Part shown: positions 1-4,920 of the stretch, piece by piece | How the letters are laid out: each line of letters starts with the position of its first letter | How positions within the stretch are numbered: position 1 is the stretch's first letter | Origin: Moraxellaceae bacterium | Lineage (GTDB): Bacteria > Pseudomonadota > Gammaproteobacteria > Pseudomonadales > Moraxellaceae | Direction of reading: 5' to 3' | DNA: 6,740 bases | Assembly: GCA_021156385.1 (NCBI GenBank) | Contig: JAJNDL010000064.1 | Location: forward strand, 1 to 6,740 | The notes under the pieces: generated by a model | The model's database searches: none | Told to the model about the DNA's origin: nothing | Seen by the model: the letters and a program-made list of their open reading frames with translations, nothing else | Position numbers and translations under genes: made by a program

Positions 1-764
1 TCGAGGATGACGACGGAGAGCGGCGGCCCGTGGCGCCTGGAGCGGGCCACTTCCTTGTCGAGCAGTTCGATGATGCTGCGCCGGTTGTGGATGCCGGTGA
101 GCATGTCGGTGCGCGAGAGCACGCGGATGGTGGCCTCGCGCTCGCGCCACCAGGTCAGCACGCGGTCCGCCAGCGGCAGGATGATGAGGATGTGCGGCAG
201 CGCCATGATGTAGACGCTGTTCAGCCAGAACAGGCGGCTGGCGGCATCCTGCGGCGGCACCATGAGCGGCGCATACGGCAGGTGGCCGGCCGCGCTCTGG
301 TAGCTGACCCAGGCCAGGTAGCCGAAGGCGATGGCCATGCCGAACAGGACCGGCAGGCGGTCGAGCAGGATGAAGCCGATCAGGGGCGCGCCCAGCACCA
401 CGATGCCGGCGGCGAAGGAGGTGCTGCCGACGGCATAGCCGCAGTAGGCCATGGTGGCCGCGTAATAACCGGTGCCGAGGAATTCGAAGGACAGGAGGCC
501 CGGCCAGCGCCGGCGGATGGCGAGACCCAGCGCCACCAGCGCCGTGGCGCCGGTGAGCATGATCCAGAGCGCGAAGCGCAACTGCTCGGCGACGGCGACG
601 TCGATCAGCAGGTCGCGGTCGGGCCGCAACTGCACGCGGTCGATCCAGAGCAGATAGGACGCGAAGATGGGGACCAGCAGGGTGAGCGGGATCAGGCCCT
701 TGTCGACAGCGCGCCACTCCAGCATTCCGGTGAGCTGCTCGCGCAGGTCCTTGAACAACGGCAT
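1..764 (-). CDS. Membrane-bound diguanylate cyclase, partial (3' end beyond the left edge)
   Basis: 254 complete codons are visible, starting at ATG 764-762; the frame is still open at base 1. The start is fixed by an AGGAG 8 bases upstream. Residues about 23-206 hold six hydrophobic segments (roughly 23-41, 63-83, 93-112, 115-135, 137-157 and 183-204), ending in WWREREA. The GGDEF domain then begins with RTDMLTGIHNRRS (218-230), and the window ends inside the strand that leads to the metal-binding Asp. The GGDEF signature itself is outside the window, so catalytic competence cannot be judged. The membrane part shares GAPLIGF and LPYAP with the modules of the two neighbouring tandem proteins. 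The N-terminus (LREQLTGMLEWRAVDK) resembles the linker before the second module of the 6740-4921 gene, so this looks like a free-standing C-type module. GGDEF proteins make c-di-GMP from two GTP; that role is inferred here from family. Whether a second module follows is unknown. Confidence 0.9.
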   Translation of the reverse strand, partial: MPLFKDLREQLTGMLEWRAVDKGLIPLTLLVPIFASYLLWIDRVQLRPDRDLLIDVAVAEQLRFALWIMLTGATALVALGLAIRRRWPGLLSFEFLGTGYYAATMAYCGYAVGSTSFAAGIVVLGAPLIGFILLDRLPVLFGMAIAFGYLAWVSYQSAAGHLPYAPLMVPPQDAASRLFWLNSVYIMALPHILIILPLADRVLTWWREREATIRVLSRTDMLTGIHNRRSIIELLDKEVARSRRHGPPLSVVIL

Positions 765-772
765 CACTTCTT

Positions 773-777
773 CTCCT
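773..777 (-). promoter_or_regulatory. Ribosome binding site AGGAG
   Basis: A perfect AGGAG (plus strand ctcct) sits 8 bases before the ATG at 764. It is the clearest Shine-Dalgarno sequence in the window and decides the start of the leftmost gene. Confidence 0.8.
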
Positions 778-860
778 GCGATGGCAAGCGTCCGCTTCGG
801 CAACGCCGCATGTCGCTGATGCTTTCTCCCGGGGCCGCGTGCCGGCGCCCGGCCCAAGCA

Positions 861-888
861 GAAAAGTCCGGCGCGCGGCGCGCCCGGA
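861..888 (-). terminator. Possible intrinsic terminator after the tandem cyclase gene
   Basis: Read on the minus strand, a GC-only stem closes between 888-884 and 871-867 (TCCGG/CCGGA). It continues as four more pairs (882-879 with 875-872) past one bulged base, with a 3-base loop, and is followed by CTTTTC (866-861). The T tract is short and the hairpin lies about 205 bases past the stop at 1094, so termination is plausible but not certain. Confidence 0.35.
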
Positions 889-1093
889 GGCGGTCGCAGG
901 GCATCGGGACAGGGGGTGGCGTGCGCGCCGCGCGACATCCGGGCGGGACCGGACTCGGAAAGAGCGCTACCTGCGGCAGGCCGTACGCAGAATCGCCCGG
1001 CAGTTCCGGGTCAGGGCACCGCCGCCGCAGCGCGCGCCGCATTGGACGCCGGCCGCCGGCATGGCGGCAACCGCCGGGCGCATCGTGGGGTGG

Positions 1094-3571
1094 TCAGATT
1101 TTTTGCGCGGCCAGCCAGACGTCGACGGACAGCGCCTCGACGCGATTGCGTCCGGCCGCCTTGGCGCGGTAGAGCGCGGCGTCGGCAACACGGATCAGCG
1201 CATGGAAGTCGGGCGTCGTTGCGGAGGGCGATGCGGTGCCGCCGGTGCCGGCCGCACCGAAACTGGCGCTGATGAAGAAATTCTCGCCGCTGTCGGCGGT
1301 GACGACGATTTGCGCGAGCTGCCGCCGGCAGCGTTCCAGCAGCATCTGCGCGGCCTCGAGACCGGTGTCGGGCAGCACCAGCATGAATTCCTCGCCGCCG
1401 AAGCGGCCTACGACGTCGCTTTCGCGCACTGCGCCCTTCAGCACCTCCGCGGCCTGCTGCAGGACGCGGTCGCCGGTGGGATGGCCCCAGGTGTCGTTGA
1501 TGCGCTTGAAGTGGTCGAGGTCGAGCAGCGCCACCGTGAGCGGCATGCCGCTGCGCGCGCTGCGCTGCGCTTCCTTCTCCAGGCGCTCGAGGATGCTGCG
1601 GCGGTTGTGCGCCTGCGTCAGGATGTCGGTGCGGTTGATGTCCTGGATCTGCGCCTCGCGCTCGCGCCAGCGGCCGAGCACCTGGTCGACCAGGATGAGC
1701 ACCACCGCCAGGGTCGGCGTGAAGAAGATGTAGATGCTGTAGATCCAGTAGGGTTCATGCAGGTGATAGGCCGGCCCGTCCAGCGAGATGATGGGCGCGT
1801 AGGGAATCCAGCCCAGCGCGCCGGCATAGGCCGTCACGACGATGGTGACGAGCGCCACCGCCCAGACCTGGAGCACGATGTAGCGGCGGAAGAGCAGGAA
1901 GCCCACCACCGGCGAACAGGCGAACATGACGCCGGTGGGCAGGTACATGATGCCGAGCACGAAACCGTCGGTGAGCAGCGAGAGCGAATAGAACTGCAGC
2001 CCCAGGTGCTGGAACCAGCGCGCGTCGGGCGCGCGGCTCTTCAGCCACACGCTCATCGCCACCAGCACGGTGGCGATGGCGAGCTCGGTGCCCACCAGCC
2101 AGAACGCGCGCGGGTACCAGGCGGGCGCGACGAGCGAGGCGACGTCGTCGCGCTGCAGGGCGTAGAGCATCCAGCCCAGCGCGCCCAGCTTGATCAGGAT
2201 GGTGAGGAAGACCACGAGCCCGACCTTGGCGACCGGGCTCCATTCGCGGGTGCCGGCGAACAGGCGGCGCCAGCCTTCCAGGCTGCGCCACCAGGGCTTG
2301 CCGTCGACGTTCTCGAGGAAGACCCCGGTGTTGCCCGGCACCGTCGAGAGCCGGCGCAGGCGGCCCTGCCAGAGGGCGGCCGGCATGGCCGGCGACAGCG
2401 ATGCCGCCGCCAGCGGATCGAGCTCCGGCAGTGCCGCCTCGACGATGCGGTTGCGGCCGCCCTGCTTGGCCTCGTAGAGCGCCTCGTCGGCGAGCCGCAC
2501 GAGCAGCTCAGACGACACCGGCGCCGCGCCGCCGCTGCAGACGAGCCCGAAGCTGCCGCTGACGGGGATGGCCTCGCCGTTGTCGGCCGTCGCCACCAGC
2601 GCCGCCAGTGCCGCCCGGCAGCGCTCGGCCAGCTGCAGGGCGCCGTCGCGGCCGGTGTCGGGCAGCAGCAACAGGAATTCCTCGCCGCCAAAGCGGCCGA
2701 TCTCGTCGACCTGGCGGATGCAGCCCTTCAGCACTTCCGCGGCCTGCTGCAGCACGCGGTCGCCGGTGGGATGGCCCCAGGTGTCGTTGATGCGCTTGAA
2801 GTGGTCGAGGTCGAGCAGCACCACGGCGAGCGGCGTGCCCTGCCGGCGCGAGCGCGCGATCTCGTTGTCGAGCAGGTCGAGGATGGAGCGGCGGTTGTGC
2901 ACGCCGGTGAGCGCATCCGTCAGGCTCTGCAGCAACACGCCCTCCTCGCGCTTGCGCCAGTGCCCGAAGACGAGCGCGGAGAGCACGACGAGGCAGAGGA
3001 TGTGCGGCGCGGCGAAGAAGAACTGGCTGTGCGTCCAGAGCAGCGCGCTGGCCGTGTCGTGCGGCGCCTTGAACATCGGCGCATAGGGCAGCCAGCCGTG
3101 GGCGGCGCCCAGGTTGCTGAGCAGGATGGCGGGAAAGGCGATAATCACCGCCACCACCGTGGCCGGCCGGGAGATCAGTGCAAAGCCCACCAGCGGCGCG
3201 CCAGTCAGCACGATGCCGATGACGAAACTCAGCGAACCGACCATGTAGCCACCCCAGACCTGGGACAGCGTGTAGAGCGCAACGGAGAGGTAGACGAACC
3301 AGCCGGATTCGGGCGAGCGCAGGCGCAGCGCGAGCCCGAGCAGCGTGACGAGCACGCCGCTCCCCATCCAGAACGCGAGCATGGGGATGCCAGCGATGAC
3401 GACGTCACGGTTGACCAGCTTGCCCGACGGGTCCCAGTAGAGCAGGCAGGCGATGCCGACGAAGTAGTGCAGGTAGGTCAGCACCATCAGCACGGACGGA
3501 ATGCAGGCGCGCGCGACCCCGCTCCAGTCCTGGATGATGGCCAGCTGCCGCCGCCAGGTATGCATGATCAT
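1094..3571 (-). CDS. Tandem diguanylate cyclase: (6 membrane helices + GGDEF) twice
   Basis: This 825-residue protein is complete. Module 1 has six predicted membrane helices (about 20-45, 57-83, 91-111, 113-134, 138-157, 183-204) and a GGDEF domain (about 215-378). A linker (380-445) leads to module 2 with six more helices (about 448-472, 487-510, 520-540, 541-561, 564-586, 609-632) and GGDEF 2 (about 645-813). Domain 1 has metal Asp254, guanine-binding Asn262 and Asp271, RxxD 286-289, GGEEF 295-299, and phosphate-binding Lys369 and Arg373. Domain 2 has the same residues 430 later (684, 692, 701, 716-719, 725-729), then Lys804 and Arg808. Both therefore look catalytically active (2 GTP to c-di-GMP) and subject to product inhibition. 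An even number of helices per module puts both GGDEF domains in the cytoplasm. No PAS, HAMP, EAL or receiver domain is visible. ATG 3571 is the first start after an in-frame stop at 3592-3590; ATG 3565 is an alternative, and neither has a strong Shine-Dalgarno sequence. The membrane family is not one I can name. Confidence 0.95.
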   Translation of the reverse strand: MIMHTWRRQLAIIQDWSGVARACIPSVLMVLTYLHYFVGIACLLYWDPSGKLVNRDVVIAGIPMLAFWMGSGVLVTLLGLALRLRSPESGWFVYLSVALYTLSQVWGGYMVGSLSFVIGIVLTGAPLVGFALISRPATVVAVIIAFPAILLSNLGAAHGWLPYAPMFKAPHDTASALLWTHSQFFFAAPHILCLVVLSALVFGHWRKREEGVLLQSLTDALTGVHNRRSILDLLDNEIARSRRQGTPLAVVLLDLDHFKRINDTWGHPTGDRVLQQAAEVLKGCIRQVDEIGRFGGEEFLLLLPDTGRDGALQLAERCRAALAALVATADNGEAIPVSGSFGLVCSGGAAPVSSELLVRLADEALYEAKQGGRNRIVEAALPELDPLAAASLSPAMPAALWQGRLRRLSTVPGNTGVFLENVDGKPWWRSLEGWRRLFAGTREWSPVAKVGLVVFLTILIKLGALGWMLYALQRDDVASLVAPAWYPRAFWLVGTELAIATVLVAMSVWLKSRAPDARWFQHLGLQFYSLSLLTDGFVLGIMYLPTGVMFACSPVVGFLLFRRYIVLQVWAVALVTIVVTAYAGALGWIPYAPIISLDGPAYHLHEPYWIYSIYIFFTPTLAVVLILVDQVLGRWREREAQIQDINRTDILTQAHNRRSILERLEKEAQRSARSGMPLTVALLDLDHFKRINDTWGHPTGDRVLQQAAEVLKGAVRESDVVGRFGGEEFMLVLPDTGLEAAQMLLERCRRQLAQIVVTADSGENFFISASFGAAGTGGTASPSATTPDFHALIRVADAALYRAKAAGRNRVEALSVDVWLAAQKI
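1433..1529 (-). repeat. GGDEF-core repeat, copy in module 2 of the 825-residue cyclase
   Basis: These 97 bases match 2723-2819 with only two differences, both silent (GAG/GAA for Glu and GTC/GTG for Val). Bases 1464-1529 are 66 identical positions in a row. They encode the metal/guanine-binding core (DLDHFKRINDTWGH) through VLKG. Confidence 0.9.
2723..2819 (-). repeat. GGDEF-core repeat, copy in module 1 of the 825-residue cyclase
   Basis: Partner of 1433-1529, exactly 1290 bases away, which equals the 430-residue protein period. The near-identity at third codon positions is far higher than in the flanking membrane domains, which have diverged strongly. Confidence 0.9.
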
Positions 3572-3589
3572 TCTTGAGCTACCGGCTTT

Positions 3590-3617
3590 CTAATTCTTGT
3601 TTTCGCTTGCTGCGGAA
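3590..3617 (-). promoter_or_regulatory. Weak candidate promoter for the 825-residue tandem cyclase
   Basis: On the minus strand, TTCCGC (3617-3612) and AATTAG (3595-3590) are 16 bases apart inside the only AT-rich patch of this gap, 19 bases before the ATG at 3571. Both boxes match the sigma-70 consensus poorly. That would fit an activator-dependent promoter, but it could also be chance. Confidence 0.2.
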
Positions 3618-3640
3618 GATGGCCTTTCTCCGCGCGCCAG

Positions 3641-3671
3641 GCAATCGCCGTCGTGCCTGCAGGCGCAATCG
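3641..3671. promoter_or_regulatory. Direct repeat with central palindrome, possible operator
   Basis: GCAATCG occurs at 3641-3647 and again at 3665-3671 in the same orientation, 24 bases apart. Between them, abutting the second copy, lies the perfect palindrome GCCTGCAGGC (3655-3664). The element is just upstream of the candidate promoter of the tandem cyclase gene and downstream of the AraC-family gene. AraC proteins commonly bind direct repeats next to the -35 box, so this could be a target; that is inference only. Confidence 0.2.
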
Positions 3672-3695
3672 GCAGCACAGATGGTGCCGGAAAGC

Positions 3696-3741
3696 GCCGG
3701 CAACGGGCTGCCGGCCCTGCGCTCCGGCCGAGACCGGCCGG
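3696..3741 (-). terminator. Two hairpins after the AraC-family gene, no T tract
   Basis: Immediately past the stop at 3748 lies a perfect 7-bp stem, CCGGCCG (3724-3730) with CGGCCGG (3735-3741), around a 4-base loop. A second 7-bp stem follows, GCCGGCA (3696-3702) with TGCCGGC (3709-3715), around a 6-base loop. Neither is followed by a run of T on the minus strand, so they may weaken read-through or protect the 3' end rather than act as a classical terminator. Confidence 0.3.
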
Positions 3742-3747
3742 TACCGC

Positions 3748-4803
3748 CTAGTCTCCGCCGGCCTCCGGCACCGCCTCGCCCTGGGCGCGGCGGAATTCCT
3801 GCGGACTCTGGCCGGTGGCCTGGGTGAAGGCCCGCGAGAAGGCGGAGATGTTGGTGAAGCCGGCGCGGTCGGCGATGGTCTTCACCGGCAGGCGCGAGCG
3901 CAGCAGCAGGCGGCTTGCCAGCCCGATCTGGATCTCGGTGCGCAGCTCGCGGTAGGAGAGGCCCTCCTCGCGCAGGTGGCGGGCGAAGGAGCGCGAGGAC
4001 TGGTTGAAGCACGCCGCGACCTCCTCGAGGTGCGGATAGCTGCCCTCCTCCGCCTGCGCCTCCAGGTACTTGCGCACGCGGTAGCCGAGCCGGGCATGGT
4101 TGCGGATGTTCTCGCGCAGCTCGGCGATGCCGGCCTGCGCCTGCTGGTACATGAGCGGCGCGTAGTAGTCGTTGCTGCGTGTCGCGTCTTCCTTGCGGAA
4201 GGCCAGTGCGCTGACCGGGGCACCGAATTCGGGCGCGAAACCGACCCGGCGGTAGAACTCGGCCGGTAGGGCGCGTGCATGCGCCAGGGCCACGCCCGGC
4301 TGCACCTGGCCGCCGGCGGTGTTGCGCAGGATGCCCGCCGTCATCAGCAGGACCAGTTCGAGGAAGGCTTCGGCGACATCGCCGAAGCCTTCACCGAGGC
4401 GGATCTCGAAAATGCGGTGCTCGGCGGTCTCGCGCTCGGCGATCTCCAGGGCGGGAGCCAGCAGCGGGCCGTGTTCGCGCCAGATCGCCATGGCGTCGCC
4501 GAAGGTCGGCGCCGACTCCATGGCGAGGCCGATGGGCCCCATGTGGCGGGCGCGGATGTCCTCGACATAGGCCTCGAGCAGACCCTCGCGCCCGAAGCGC
4601 TGCACGGCGAAGCGGAAGACTTCGACGAATTCCGAGTGGCTCACCACGGAAGTGTTGAGGTCGCTCTCGCCGATGTCGATGTCGAGCAGCGCACCGAGGA
4701 ACTCGATCCAGTCGGCCTGGCTGAGGTCGAAGCGGGACAGCGTCTTCTGCGGCATCTGCAGGACGAAAAGCGGAAGGAAGGCTTCCTGGGGAGTGTCATT
4801 CAT
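3748..4803 (-). CDS. AraC-family transcriptional regulator (arabinose_bd-type N-terminus)
   Basis: This 351-residue protein is complete and of typical length for AraC regulators of the arabinose_bd (PF12625, OruR-like) group. Residues about 20-200 form the likely ligand-binding or dimerisation domain, with the family-like stretch around GLAMESAPTFGDAMAIW (92-108). The C-terminal DNA-binding domain has a first helix-turn-helix around 256-281 and a second at 305-338, carrying the AraC signature IADRAGFTNISAFSRAF followed by GQSPQEFRR. No signal peptide or membrane helix is seen, so it is cytoplasmic. ATG 4803 is chosen because no ATG or GTG lies upstream in frame within the gap; the ATG at 4799 is in another frame. 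The Shine-Dalgarno sequence is not obvious, suggesting weak initiation. It lies between two tandem cyclase genes on the same strand, 117 bases after one and 176 before the other, so control of these genes is a reasonable inference. Its ligand cannot be told from sequence. Confidence 0.93.
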   Translation of the reverse strand: MNDTPQEAFLPLFVLQMPQKTLSRFDLSQADWIEFLGALLDIDIGESDLNTSVVSHSEFVEVFRFAVQRFGREGLLEAYVEDIRARHMGPIGLAMESAPTFGDAMAIWREHGPLLAPALEIAERETAEHRIFEIRLGEGFGDVAEAFLELVLLMTAGILRNTAGGQVQPGVALAHARALPAEFYRRVGFAPEFGAPVSALAFRKEDATRSNDYYAPLMYQQAQAGIAELRENIRNHARLGYRVRKYLEAQAEEGSYPHLEEVAACFNQSSRSFARHLREEGLSYRELRTEIQIGLASRLLLRSRLPVKTIADRAGFTNISAFSRAFTQATGQSPQEFRRAQGEAVPEAGGD

Positions 4804-4920
4804 TGTTTTTATGGCCGGCTGACTCCGGAGTGCCCGACCCGGCCGGGACTGCCTGCGGGACTGCCGCCATTGTCGGCACGTCGCAGCGGTTTTGCCAAGC
4901 CCCGGCAGGGCGTCTCCGCC
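4804..4920. other. 117-base gap between the 6740-4921 cyclase and the AraC-family gene
   Basis: The gap holds a perfect 10-base palindrome CCCGGCCGGG (4838-4847), a 9-base direct repeat GGGACTGCC at 4845-4853 and 4857-4865 (12-base period), and a weak 5-bp hairpin (4862-4866 with 4874-4878). I see no T-tract terminator and no good promoter, so read-through from the cyclase into the regulator is possible. The palindrome and repeat could be regulatory, but this is unproven in such GC-rich sequence. Confidence 0.3.

Larger units (their letters stand above)
765..1093. other. Intergenic region of 329 bases with hairpins
   Basis: No convincing gene lies here. The stretch separates the stop of the 825-residue tandem cyclase (1094) from the start of the next cyclase (764). 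It contains a terminator-like hairpin (861-888), a second GC stem (832-837 GGGCCG pairing with 850-855 CGGCCC around a 12-base loop), and the AGGAG ribosome binding site at 773-777. No clear -35/-10 pair is visible on the minus strand, but the terminator-like hairpin suggests the leftmost gene may have its own promoter in 765-860. A 92-codon open frame on the minus strand (1042-764) was judged non-coding. Confidence 0.6.

Noticed and set aside
764..1042. 92-codon minus-strand frame whose TGA overlaps the ATG of the leftmost cyclase (TGATG)
   Set aside because: The overlap would suit translational coupling, but the product is Arg/Pro-rich, has no recognisable domain, and spans the terminator-like hairpin. 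It looks like a chance frame in GC-rich DNA.
30..1172. 380-codon plus-strand open frame opposite the leftmost cyclase
   Set aside because: Low-complexity Gln/Asp/Arg/Gly-rich translation, antisense to a clear GGDEF protein; it crosses the intergenic gap with no domain.
839..3577. 912-codon open frame on the plus strand opposite the tandem cyclase
   Set aside because: It is the antisense shadow of a GC-rich gene with strong third-position bias. The product is Ala/Arg/Gln/His-rich with no recognisable domain, while the minus-strand frame holds two textbook GGDEF domains.
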